Shown: piece after piece, positions 6,284 to 14,852 of the stretch
How positions within the stretch are numbered: the stretch's first letter is position 1
How the letters are laid out: the number at the start of each line of letters is the position of its first letter
Source: Pedobacter psychrotolerans
Lineage (GTDB): Bacteria > Bacteroidota > Bacteroidia > Sphingobacteriales > Sphingobacteriaceae
Direction of reading: 5' to 3'
NCBI RefSeq assembly: GCF_004340665.1
Contig: NZ_SLWO01000006.1
Coordinates: 186,001-250,000, forward strand
DNA: 64,000 nucleotides
Notes under the pieces: generated by a model
The model's database searches: none
What the model was told of the DNA's origin: nothing
What the model saw: only the letters and a program-made list of their open reading frames with translations
Translations under genes and position numbers: made by a program

Positions 6284-8839
6284 TTAAAAATCGAATTTTA
6301 CCCTTGCCCTGATTCCCCATTCCGATACCTCTGGATGATTAAGATAATTAAAACGCCTCACCAAATCAACCCTTAATAATTTAAAGATATTTCCTACCCC
6401 TACACTACCTTCCATATAAGGGTCATTTCCCAGGGCATAGGTACGTTTAGAACCATCTTCATAATCAGGCAAACGATATAAGCCTGAAGTTAAAGCCGGA
6501 TTATTTTCATCACGTAAACCACCATATAATGCCTTAAATGAAACCACTTCCCTCAATTTTAATTTTTTTAGCAGTGGGATTTTATTAAAGAAAAAACCAT
6601 TAAAATTGTGATCGATGTTAATGCTGACGTAATGATCGCTGACAAACTCCAGGAAGTTCATCAGGTTATATGAACTGAGTTGATAGGCATACGTTTGATT
6701 GGCTCTATGGATATCCAATAATGGGAAGGGAACCTTGCCGGCAATATAGCCGCCTTCAAAAGTAACGTCACTATAGCCCAGCTGAGATAGGTAAAATCTT
6801 TTATCAATGCTACCCATAATGTTGTGGTAATTGTATTCACCACCTAAAACACCTTTTAAACCAGCAGTATACTTTAGGTTAAACACCGGATATCGATCTG
6901 CAATAGGTGATCGGTAAATCTTTCCCTGGTAAAACTTTTCATTTGGCGCATAACGCAATTGAACCGATACTTCGCTGGTAGTCAGGCGATTTACAAACTG
7001 ACTTGCATCATTCTGATAATACAGCCCTCCGGCAGGTGTCTGGCTCCATTTTTTTAAGCCTAAGGTATAGGAGAAATGGTTTTCATATTCTTTAACATAA
7101 TCTACCCTATAAAAGTCGTTATAGAGCAACATGTCATTTACACCACGTTTAAATGATAAGAGAAAGTTATCTTCCTGTACAAATTGAAGTTCCTGCCCCG
7201 GAATTTTGGTATCTCTCTGGAAACTGGCCCTGATGTAATTTTGAGGAAACTCATAAATTGATTTATTGTTGATGGAGTACGTTGCTGAAAGGAAGAATTT
7301 CCATTTCTCATCTTTGAAACCATAGGCAGCATAATTTTCGAAATAATATCGTTTACTTAATTCAGGTGTGGTTCTTCCACCCAAGCGCAAGCGAAGTCCT
7401 TCTACGTTATTAAAGCTATAGAATGTGTTTACAGGTCCGATTTCATAAGGCCCAAGATTTTGGTAACCAGCAAAAAGCAAGGTAACAATTTTCATGGTTC
7501 GCTTAAAAGAAGGGAGGTTTTGAAGTGTATCAATATTCTTATAAATCTTTAACTGATTGGCAGAAATGGTATCCAATCTGTTCTGTTGCCAGTATGAATC
7601 ATTCTTTTTAGCAGCATCAGCCAAAACCACTTTACTTTTTCCCTGAAAAACCGTGTCTGGCAATTTAGTATCAAACTGATAGTTTTTATAGGTTACGGTA
7701 CGCTCACCGGTAAAACCAATGCCCTTACCTTTCCCCAGTCCAAAATCGGATAGCAAATTACTTTTAGATAGGTTATATTTTCCTAAGGCGTTGGGTTCAA
7801 AATTTAAATCGATTTTCATCGCCCTCACAAAATTGAGGTTGATATTTTTATTTACACCTAATGTTGCTCCTGTAACGGCATACTGACCATCATTGGTCAC
7901 ATAGATCTTTCCCTCAAATAACATGTCGCCTGTATTTCTAGGCGTAAAGGACAGTTCAATAATTTGAGGCTTTTGATTTTTCAGTGTATCCGTAATAAAA
8001 AACTTGTAAAAATTTGGGGCCCCATTTGCAATCGGACTTAAAAAGTCATTGCTCATCACAGAGATGTTATTTTGATAGATATCAATGTCCTGATACATTC
8101 GATCAAAGTAAGTTTTCATCCCCTTATTATCAATGTATCGGTTATCAAATTCAACCTGTTTTTGTGCTTTAACCACTGTTTTCGATTTCAGTGGGTCTTT
8201 ACTTAAATACTGATCGGATAAGCTTTCCTGAATATATACGGGCAGTAAATTCTTACCACCAATTAAAGTAGAATCCTGTTCCTGAAATAAAAACTGGTAA
8301 TTACGGAACATTTTCTTATTCTTAAACTTCTCAGAAACATTACTCACTGAAAACAGCATTTTCTCGTATTGCTGGTAAGCCACAGTTTGATAACTTTTAA
8401 TTCTGTTTTCATCCTTATGCGCTATCACCTGGCGGATTAACTCTACCGCTGGATTATCTTTATTGCGATACCTCACTTTTTTCCCACCAACTACCATTAC
8501 CTCATCAAGTGAATTGGCGCTGGGCGCTAAAACCACATTAAGCGTCTGACTGATTGAAGGTGTAATATTTTTGGTTAATATGTTGTAGCCTACGTAATTA
8601 AAACTTAGGGCAGATTGCGGTTGATTTGAACTGAGGGTATAATTTCCATTGAGATCAGTTTGTGTGCCGATTTTAGTATCCTTGAAAAATACAGATACAT
8701 AAGGCAGGGTTTCTTTGGTGCTGGCATCGCGAACGGTACCGGAAACCACAGTGGATTGCGCAAAAATGTTTCCTATACACAATAGATTTAATATTGAGAA
8801 TAAGAGAACTACGGATGGTATACTAAATTGACGTTTCAT
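6284..8839 (-). CDS. DUF5686 outer-membrane beta-barrel with carboxypeptidase-regulatory-like N-domain
   Basis: 851 residues beginning with a signal peptide ending near IGNIFAQ. Residues ~30-110 are a CarboxypepD_reg-like beta-sandwich (VSGTVRDASTKETLPYVSV), as found at the N-terminus of SusC proteins. The rest is the DUF5686 family, whose C-terminal half has the alternating pattern of a large beta-barrel and ends in VKFDF, a typical outer-membrane insertion signal. No TonB plug is present. The family has no firm function. Its place inside a lipid operon, overlapping the GtrA gene by four bases, suggests a part in moving or anchoring the inositol lipid at the outer membrane, which is inference. 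Confidence 0.85.
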   Translation of the reverse strand: MKRQFSIPSVVLLFSILNLLCIGNIFAQSTVVSGTVRDASTKETLPYVSVFFKDTKIGTQTDLNGNYTLSSNQPQSALSFNYVGYNILTKNITPSISQTLNVVLAPSANSLDEVMVVGGKKVRYRNKDNPAVELIRQVIAHKDENRIKSYQTVAYQQYEKMLFSVSNVSEKFKNKKMFRNYQFLFQEQDSTLIGGKNLLPVYIQESLSDQYLSKDPLKSKTVVKAQKQVEFDNRYIDNKGMKTYFDRMYQDIDIYQNNISVMSNDFLSPIANGAPNFYKFFITDTLKNQKPQIIELSFTPRNTGDMLFEGKIYVTNDGQYAVTGATLGVNKNINLNFVRAMKIDLNFEPNALGKYNLSKSNLLSDFGLGKGKGIGFTGERTVTYKNYQFDTKLPDTVFQGKSKVVLADAAKKNDSYWQQNRLDTISANQLKIYKNIDTLQNLPSFKRTMKIVTLLFAGYQNLGPYEIGPVNTFYSFNNVEGLRLRLGGRTTPELSKRYYFENYAAYGFKDEKWKFFLSATYSINNKSIYEFPQNYIRASFQRDTKIPGQELQFVQEDNFLLSFKRGVNDMLLYNDFYRVDYVKEYENHFSYTLGLKKWSQTPAGGLYYQNDASQFVNRLTTSEVSVQLRYAPNEKFYQGKIYRSPIADRYPVFNLKYTAGLKGVLGGEYNYHNIMGSIDKRFYLSQLGYSDVTFEGGYIAGKVPFPLLDIHRANQTYAYQLSSYNLMNFLEFVSDHYVSINIDHNFNGFFFNKIPLLKKLKLREVVSFKALYGGLRDENNPALTSGLYRLPDYEDGSKRTYALGNDPYMEGSVGVGNIFKLLRVDLVRRFNYLNHPEVSEWGIRARVKFDF

Positions 8840-9213
8840 TTAACAGAGAAAATAAACTGTTTTTGCATGATATAATTATAGCTTATACCAACGATTATTG
8901 ATACCAGCACTTTGGAGCGCATATAATTAAGGTGATAAAAATTGGTGAGCAGATAAACACCTGTGGTTACCAATGCTAAATTTCCAAGCCATACTAAAAT
9001 GTATTTCAGTACCTGCCACTTTAGCGCTTTGGTATTTGCGTTAAAAACCCAATTTCTGTTAATGTAAAAATTGATCATTCCACCAACGATTGTTCCGGTG
9101 ATACTTCCTGCCAAATACCACAAACCTAAAAGCTTTACTGCAGCCAGTGTAACTGCAAAATCTGCTAATGAAGCCATTAATGATGATGCCTGGGCTTTTA
9201 AATACCGAAGCAT
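8836..9213 (-). CDS. GtrA-family small membrane protein
   Basis: 125 residues with four predicted membrane segments and the GtrA pattern: early FAVTLAAVKLLG, NFYINRNWVF in the middle, and KQFIFSVK at the end. GtrA proteins are thought to help lipid-linked sugars cross the inner membrane. In this operon an inositol- or glycosyl-linked lipid is a plausible cargo. It lies 3 bases after the phosphatase gene and overlaps the barrel gene by 4 bases. Confidence 0.85.
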   Translation of the reverse strand: MLRYLKAQASSLMASLADFAVTLAAVKLLGLWYLAGSITGTIVGGMINFYINRNWVFNANTKALKWQVLKYILVWLGNLALVTTGVYLLTNFYHLNYMRSKVLVSIIVGISYNYIMQKQFIFSVK

Positions 9214-9216
9214 ATC

Positions 9217-9672
9217 TTATATAATGTTGAAAATAATCACTAGTTGGAGAATTACATTTGCATAAACTCCTGCAAGCACATCATCAGCCATTACGCCTAA
9301 ACCTCCAGGCAAATCTTCCATTTTACGGATATATAAAGGCTTTAGAATATCGAAAAAACGAAAAAGCACTAAACCTATAAGAATATATTCCCATCTTACC
9401 GGCACACAGAGTAAAGTAATGCACATTCCGGCTACTTCATCTATTACTACACGTTGATGATCTTTGCCCCAAATCTCTTCTACCACATCTGCACTTCTCA
9501 CACCCTGAAGCGTGATCAGTATCGTAATCAGAATGGTATTGAGCCCTGGGTATTGATAACCAGCCTGAAAAAAGTACCAGCAAAGACAGGTTGCTATTGC
9601 AGCATATGTGCCTGCGCCCTTACCGATGTAGCCAATTCCCAGGCTGGTTGATATAATTTTATGGATTAACAC
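9217..9672 (-). CDS. PgpA-type phosphatidylglycerophosphatase homologue, probable phosphatidylinositol-phosphate phosphatase
   Basis: 151 residues with the PgpA motifs DEVAG, FRFFDILKP and GGLGVMADDVLAG, and about four membrane segments. PgpA removes the phosphate of phosphatidylglycerophosphate. In inositol-lipid clusters of Bacteroides a related enzyme dephosphorylates phosphatidylinositol phosphate, and the flanking inositol-3-phosphate synthase gene points the same way here. Translation starts at GTG 9672, which overlaps the TAG of the upstream gene by one base, a sign of tight coupling. A housekeeping PgpA role cannot be excluded from sequence alone. Confidence 0.85.
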   Translation of the reverse strand: MLIHKIISTSLGIGYIGKGAGTYAAIATCLCWYFFQAGYQYPGLNTILITILITLQGVRSADVVEEIWGKDHQRVVIDEVAGMCITLLCVPVRWEYILIGLVLFRFFDILKPLYIRKMEDLPGGLGVMADDVLAGVYANVILQLVIIFNII

Positions 9673-10997
9673 TATGCGTTTTCTACAACTTCTTCTTCGT
9701 AATCCTGCCCTAAATGAGTGATCAAATCTTCACCCATGATGTAACGCAAGGTATTTTGAAGTTTCATCAACTGTTTGAAAATATCATTTTCTGCTGGTAC
9801 ACCAGGGATAGTTTGTGGTGATTTTAAATAGAACGATAACCATTCCTGAACGCCAGACATATTTGCTCTTTTTGCCAAATCGATAAACAAGGCTAAATCT
9901 AAAACAATAGGTGCAGCTAAGATAGAATCACGACATAAAAAATTAATCTTGATCTGCATTTTGTAACCTAACCAACCGAAAATATCGATATTATCCCAGC
10001 TCTCTTTGTTATCTCCGTGAGGCGGATAGTAGTTAATTCTGATTTTGTGGTACATATCACCATATAAATCCGGATTAATATCTGGTTTAAAAATATCTTC
10101 TAATACACCTAATTTAGAAACTTCCTTAGTTTTGAAGTTATCCGGATCATCCAGTACCAAACCATCGCGGTTACCTAAGATATTATCAGAGAACCAACCG
10201 TTTACACCTAATGAACGCGCTGCTAAACCAGGAGCCAATATGGTTTTCATTAAGGTTTGACCTGTTTTAAAATCTTTACCTGCAATAGGTGTATTGGTTT
10301 CTCTGGCCAATTCAATTAATGCCGGAATATCAACAGTTAAGTTAGGCGCTCCATTTGCGAAAGGAATACCGAGTTTTAACGCAGAATAAGCATAAATCAT
10401 ACTAGGTGCAATTAACGGATCATTGTCTATCAAACCTTGCTCAAAAGATGCCAGTGTTTCATGAACTGCAGATGGTTCAAAATAAATTTCAGTAGACCCA
10501 CACCAAACCAAAACAATCCGGTCACAATTATTAGTGGCCTTAAAGTTTTTGATGTCTTCCATCACTTCCTGGGCCAGCTCATATCTCGTTGCAGCTTCTT
10601 TAACATATGTACCTGTTAAATTCTTCACATAGTTATGGTCAAAAGCTGCCCTCATTGGCTTAATGGCCTGTAATTCTTCACGTACATCACGTAAAAGGTT
10701 TGCATCTAAAACCCTTGCATTTAGTGCTGCTTCGTAAACATTATCCTCGTATACATCCCAACCACCGAAAACCAGGTTTTCCAGATTTGCTAAAGGCACA
10801 AAATCTTTAATTTTTGGTTCTTTCTTTTCTGTTCTTTTACCAATTCTAATGGTTCCCATTTGGGTTAAAGAACCAATTGGTTTAGACAAACCTTTTTTAA
10901 TTGCAGCTACACCAGCAATCATTGTGGTAGCAACAGCGCCAAGTCCTGGCATTAATATTCCAAGCTTGCCATCAGCTGATTTTACATCTTCTTTCAT
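9672..10997 (-). CDS. ino1: Inositol-3-phosphate synthase (MIPS)
   Basis: 441 residues, the size of bacterial and archaeal myo-inositol-1-phosphate synthases, which turn glucose 6-phosphate into inositol 3-phosphate with internal NAD+ recycling. The NAD-binding glycine-rich segment GLGAVATT is at residues ~18-25, and the highly conserved IAGKDFKTGQT catalytic segment follows in the second half, with the LSFYLKSP segment near the C-terminus. It supplies the inositol head group for the enzymes encoded downstream. It lies 24 bases after the reductase gene, the widest gap in the operon, so a weak internal promoter is possible. Confidence 0.95.
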   Translation of the reverse strand: MKEDVKSADGKLGILMPGLGAVATTMIAGVAAIKKGLSKPIGSLTQMGTIRIGKRTEKKEPKIKDFVPLANLENLVFGGWDVYEDNVYEAALNARVLDANLLRDVREELQAIKPMRAAFDHNYVKNLTGTYVKEAATRYELAQEVMEDIKNFKATNNCDRIVLVWCGSTEIYFEPSAVHETLASFEQGLIDNDPLIAPSMIYAYSALKLGIPFANGAPNLTVDIPALIELARETNTPIAGKDFKTGQTLMKTILAPGLAARSLGVNGWFSDNILGNRDGLVLDDPDNFKTKEVSKLGVLEDIFKPDINPDLYGDMYHKIRINYYPPHGDNKESWDNIDIFGWLGYKMQIKINFLCRDSILAAPIVLDLALFIDLAKRANMSGVQEWLSFYLKSPQTIPGVPAENDIFKQLMKLQNTLRYIMGEDLITHLGQDYEEEVVENA

Positions 10998-11021
10998 TCT
11001 ATTTTTATTTAAGCTTTTAAT

Positions 11022-11993
11022 TTATAACCATTTATTGTCCTTGTACCATGCAATGGTTTCATTCAATCCACTTTCTAACTGGTAATCAGGCACAAAGTCA
11101 AGGTCTTTCTGTATTTGATCTATATTACAAGCCCAGTTCAGGGCTGTAATTTCGTTTATCTTATCTATATTTAGCGCTGGCACTTTGTTAAAAAAGCCTA
11201 AAGTTTTTTCTAAAGTCCAGGCCAGTCCTTTAATGACCGGCATCGGTATTTCCATTACGAATGGTTTTTTATTTAAAGCCTTCCTAACGTAAGCTGCAAG
11301 CGAAAACTTGCTGTACACCTGACCATCAGAAAGGTTATACGTTTTATTAATCACATCAGAAGCCAGTGCCTTAATCATCACTTTGGCTAAATCCGTTACG
11401 TAGATAAAACTTAGTTGCTGTTCCTGTTTACCTGCGTGAAGTTCAAAGCCTGCATTTATACCTTTGATGAGGATAAAAATATCTTTCTCACGTGGACCAT
11501 AAACAGCGGTAGGCCTGAAGACGATTAATGGTAAACCTAAAATCTGACTTAAATAAGTCTCTGCAAGCGCTTTACTCCTACCATAATTGGTTACTGGTTT
11601 GCTGTAATTTTGATTATTGGTTAATGGTCCGCGGGCTGCCAGGCTACTTAAGAACACAAATTTTTCTATCTTATGTGTTGATAAGGATGCTGCTACAGCC
11701 AGGTTTCTGGTATAGGTGGCATTAATGTGAAAATATTCTTCACGGTTTTTAGCCTTTGTAGTGGCAGCTGCATGAATAATATAATGATATTGATGTTCAT
11801 CGATATTCTGCCTTAACTGATATATTGATTCGAAATCCAGTTCTACGTAATTGATTTTAAGTCCCCGAAGATGTTCCACTACACTTGATTTCCGGACGTT
11901 AATGTATACTTCGAGATCATCAGCCAATGCTGCTTCGATTAAATGATAACCTACAAAACCTGTTGCTCCCGTAATCAATACTCGCTTTTTCAT
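11022..11993 (-). CDS. NAD-dependent epimerase/dehydratase-like reductase, probable ceramide reductase (CerR)
   Basis: 323 residues of the extended short-chain dehydrogenase fold: GATGFVGYH nucleotide-binding motif at residues 9-17, Ser117, and the catalytic pair Tyr137-xxx-Lys141 (YGRSK). In the Caulobacter pathway a protein of this family, encoded near SPT, reduces the 3-keto group of oxidised ceramide to dihydroceramide. The same neighbourhood here (SPT, N-acyltransferase, reductase) supports that role. A nucleotide-sugar epimerase is the alternative, but no sugar genes are nearby. It overlaps the upstream gene by four bases (ATGA). Confidence 0.75.
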   Translation of the reverse strand: MKKRVLITGATGFVGYHLIEAALADDLEVYINVRKSSVVEHLRGLKINYVELDFESIYQLRQNIDEHQYHYIIHAAATTKAKNREEYFHINATYTRNLAVAASLSTHKIEKFVFLSSLAARGPLTNNQNYSKPVTNYGRSKALAETYLSQILGLPLIVFRPTAVYGPREKDIFILIKGINAGFELHAGKQEQQLSFIYVTDLAKVMIKALASDVINKTYNLSDGQVYSKFSLAAYVRKALNKKPFVMEIPMPVIKGLAWTLEKTLGFFNKVPALNIDKINEITALNWACNIDQIQKDLDFVPDYQLESGLNETIAWYKDNKWL

Positions 11994-13111
11994 ATCGCTT
12001 TTTCCAAAATTCTGTATTTGCGATATAGCTTTCCACCAATATCCTCAATAGGCTTGTTTATCAATTCATTATGATCAAGCGTCCAGCTGGCTTCAGCATA
12101 TTTCATGTTTTTTGCAGCAAAGCTTTTAATAATGTGTCCGTATAAACAGGCTTCAATTCCCATTTTACGATAACCATCAACCACACCAAGTAATAAAATT
12201 CTGATGCCGTCTATTTTCTTTTTCCCGGTTAGGAGCTTAATTAAACCTGTAGGAAATAAGCGTCCACGTTTAATTTTTCTCAGGATCTGATTGATATCAG
12301 GAATGGCTAATGCAAATCCTATAATCTGACCATTTTGCTCTGCCATTACACAGAAATCAGGATCAAGAATCAACTTCAGGTCATTCGCGGTGTAATCAAA
12401 TTCCTTATCGGTCATGGGAACAAAACCTAAATTTTTATCCCAGGCTTTATTATATACTTCACGCAAAGCCTCACGCTCGCTGTTGAAGTTCTTCATATTG
12501 ATTTTACGAATGGTAATGTCATTACGTTTAAGGCGTTCCTCAATCTTATCAATTAAACCAACTGACCGATCATTGTAATTGCCTGTGGTATAGCGGTATG
12601 CCCGTAAATCTACATGTTTGGTAAAGCCAATCTGCTCTAAAAGCGTAAGGTAATAAGCTGCATTATAAGGCATCATTGCTACCGGAGGACCATCAAAACC
12701 TTCTATCAGTAATCCACAGGTTTCATTGGTAGAGAAATTGGTTGGTCCTAAAACTTTGGTTAGCCCCTTTTCCAGCAACCACTTTTCAGCAGCGCTAAAT
12801 AATAAAGCTGCTATTTCCTGATCATTAATACAATCAAAAAAACCGAAAAAGCCATCTTTCCCACCATAAACTTTATTGTGATTGGTATTATTGATGGCTG
12901 CTATTCTACCTACTATTTGATCATTCTCATAAGCTAAAAATAGTTGAATTTGAGAATGTTCATAAAATGGATGTTTTCCAGGCGTAAGCAAATCACGCTG
13001 TGCAATAAACAATTCCGGAACATAGTTTACATCATTTGCATATAAATCATGTGGGAAATCTATAAAGGATGCCAGTTGCTTTTTGGTAGAAACTTCGATT
13101 ACTTTTCTCAT
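11990..13111 (-). CDS. GNAT-like N-acyltransferase, probable bacterial ceramide synthase (bCerS)
   Basis: 373 residues resembling the large two-lobed GNAT-fold proteins often left as hypothetical. The first lobe has an acyltransferase-like FLAYENDQIVGRIAAI segment. The middle has the family-typical GPTNFSTNETCGLLIEGFDGPPVAMMPYN region (quoted here in parts: GPTNFSTNE at its start, MMPYN at its end). The second lobe has GFALAIPD and GVVDGYRKMGIEACLY, like a GNAT acyl-CoA loop. Bacterial ceramide synthases acylate 3-ketodihydrosphingosine. Being sandwiched between SPT and the reductase genes, with 4-base overlaps on both sides, is the main support for this role. Confidence 0.75.
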   Translation of the reverse strand: MRKVIEVSTKKQLASFIDFPHDLYANDVNYVPELFIAQRDLLTPGKHPFYEHSQIQLFLAYENDQIVGRIAAINNTNHNKVYGGKDGFFGFFDCINDQEIAALLFSAAEKWLLEKGLTKVLGPTNFSTNETCGLLIEGFDGPPVAMMPYNAAYYLTLLEQIGFTKHVDLRAYRYTTGNYNDRSVGLIDKIEERLKRNDITIRKINMKNFNSEREALREVYNKAWDKNLGFVPMTDKEFDYTANDLKLILDPDFCVMAEQNGQIIGFALAIPDINQILRKIKRGRLFPTGLIKLLTGKKKIDGIRILLLGVVDGYRKMGIEACLYGHIIKSFAAKNMKYAEASWTLDHNELINKPIEDIGGKLYRKYRILEKAI

Positions 13112-14313
13112 GATTTTACGCCATCTAATTCTACGTTAACGGCTTTGAAAGCTTCTAAAAGCTTTTCTATGGCTGTTTCAATCTGTTCAAAACTATGTGT
13201 TGCCATTAGCGAAAATCTGATTAGGGAAGAATCTGAAGGTACGGCAGGAGAAACCACCGGATTTACAAATACACCATTCTGCTGTAGAATATTGGTAATC
13301 ATAAATGTTTTAGTGTTATCTCTGATATAAACCGGAATAATTGGGCTATTGCTATGACCAATATCAAAACCAGATTCTACCAATAATTTTTTAGCATAAT
13401 TGGTGTTATCCCACAATTTATCAATCCGTTCAGGTTCAGATTCAATGATATCAAGCGCTGCAATTACACTGGCTACAGAAGCAGGCGGCATACTTGCGCT
13501 AAACATTAATGACCGGGCACGGTGCTTAATGTATTCAATGGTTTGTGCATCACCTGCAATAAATCCGCCTAATGAGGCTAATGATTTACTAAATGTCCCC
13601 ATAATCAGGTCAACACTATCATTCAAATTAAAGTGAGATGCTGTACCAGAACCATTAAACCCGATAACGCCTAAACTATGCGCATCATCCATCATCACAT
13701 TGGCTCCAAACTCATCTGCAATTTTCACCAGTTCCGGTAAGTTTACCAGATCACCTTCCATACTAAAAATGCCATCAGATACGATTAGTTTTGCCGCATC
13801 TTCAGGTAACCTGCTCAGTTTCCTACGCAGGTCATCCATATCATTGTGGGCATATTTTATCGTTCTTGAGAAAGAAAGCCTGCTGCCATCAATAATGGAT
13901 GCGTGATCATATTCATCTAAAATGAGGTAATCATTACGGTCTAATAGACAGGAAATTACACCTAAATTAACCTGAAAACCAGTACTGAACAATACGGCAG
14001 CTTCTTTAGATACATATTCAGCTAGTTTATTCTCCAGCTGGATGTGAATGTCTAAAGATCCGTTAAGAAATCGAGAGCCTGCACATCCGGTTCCATATTT
14101 ATCAATGGCGATTTTGGCCGCTTCTTTAATTTTAGGGTGATTGGTTAAACCCAGGTATGAATTTGAACCAAACATCAATACCTTTTTTCCGTCGATAATG
14201 ACCTCTGTATCCTGTGCGGACTCTATAGATCTAAAGTATGGATACAACCCTTGTTCTTTAATCAGGGTCGCATCTTTAAATGCGTCGATTCTATCTTTTA
14301 ATTTTTTGCGCAT
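13108..14313 (-). CDS. spt: Serine palmitoyltransferase
   Basis: 401 residues of the alpha-oxoamine synthase family (PLP, fold type I). It condenses L-serine with a fatty acyl thioester to 3-ketodihydrosphingosine, the first step of sphingolipid synthesis. Key residues visible are His137 in DEYDHAS, which stacks on PLP, Asp209 and His212 in MMDDAHSLG, and the Schiff-base Lys243 in GTFSKSLAS. These are one position off the numbering known for the Sphingobacterium multivorum enzyme, which indicates close homology. 8-amino-7-oxononanoate synthase (BioF) is the usual confusion, but the operon context excludes biotin. It is the first gene of the operon; the next gene starts within its stop codon region (4-base overlap). 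Confidence 0.95.
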   Translation of the reverse strand: MRKKLKDRIDAFKDATLIKEQGLYPYFRSIESAQDTEVIIDGKKVLMFGSNSYLGLTNHPKIKEAAKIAIDKYGTGCAGSRFLNGSLDIHIQLENKLAEYVSKEAAVLFSTGFQVNLGVISCLLDRNDYLILDEYDHASIIDGSRLSFSRTIKYAHNDMDDLRRKLSRLPEDAAKLIVSDGIFSMEGDLVNLPELVKIADEFGANVMMDDAHSLGVIGFNGSGTASHFNLNDSVDLIMGTFSKSLASLGGFIAGDAQTIEYIKHRARSLMFSASMPPASVASVIAALDIIESEPERIDKLWDNTNYAKKLLVESGFDIGHSNSPIIPVYIRDNTKTFMITNILQQNGVFVNPVVSPAVPSDSSLIRFSLMATHSFEQIETAIEKLLEAFKAVNVELDGVKS

Positions 14314-14384
14314 GTGTATATGGTAATGATTGCTTTGTTCACGTATTCTGGAAAACCTTTTCTAATAGATTGTACGAAGATGAA

Positions 14385-14405
14385 TTCTGAATTTAACGTT
14401 CAGAA
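14385..14405. repeat. Inverted repeat in the leader of the sphingolipid operon
   Basis: TTCTGAA (14385-14391) and TTCAGAA (14399-14405) form a 7-bp inverted repeat about 80 bases upstream of the SPT start. It could be a regulator site or a leader hairpin; nothing decides between them. Confidence 0.3.
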
Positions 14406-14473
14406 GAAGATCATCATTTCGAAACAATTTGATAACGCAATTTTAATCTAGATTAGCGCCTAAAAAAAGGTTG

Positions 14474-14520
14474 AAATGTGGGAATTATTGGTCTAAATGT
14501 GGGATGTGCGAAATGTGACA
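14474..14520. promoter_or_regulatory. Candidate operator: three AAATGTG repeats
   Basis: AAATGTGGGA occurs at 14474-14483 and again at 14495-14504, exactly 21 bases apart (two DNA turns), and AAATGTGACA follows at 14511-14520. They lie in the 539-base gap between the divergent SPT operon and araC-type regulator genes. AraC-family proteins bind such direct repeats, so self- or operon control by the neighbour is a reasonable guess. The rest of the gap is AT-rich, with no clear minus-strand TAnnTTTG box for the operon. Confidence 0.45.
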
Positions 14521-14700
14521 TTCAGATGAATTGACTTTTCGACTTACTGACTTTTTTTACAAAAAAGTAAAACAGCTAATTATTCACTTAAAGTGATGTA
14601 AAAATAAACAATAAACTGTTTATCAATGCTTTAATAAATTATATTATTAATCAATAGATTAAATTCTAATCAGTGAATAGTCATATTTTGAATAAAAAAA

Positions 14701-14729
14701 TTGTAAAATCACCTATAATATTACATTTG
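14701..14729 (+). promoter_or_regulatory. Promoter of the AraC-type regulator gene
   Basis: TTG at 14701-14703 and TACATTTG at 14722-14729 match the Bacteroidota sigma-A elements (TTG, then TAnnTTTG) with 18 bases between. Transcription would begin near 14736, leaving a leader of about 115 bases. Confidence 0.6.
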
Positions 14730-14852
14730 CAGAGGTCAATAACATCAGATATTCTTGGGCAACCTTCAGTGAAGTAATTTAAGCTAAATTATTAGCGAAA
14801 ATATGAGCTTATGAATAACTCAGGTTAAGTCCATATTAACAACCTATCATCC

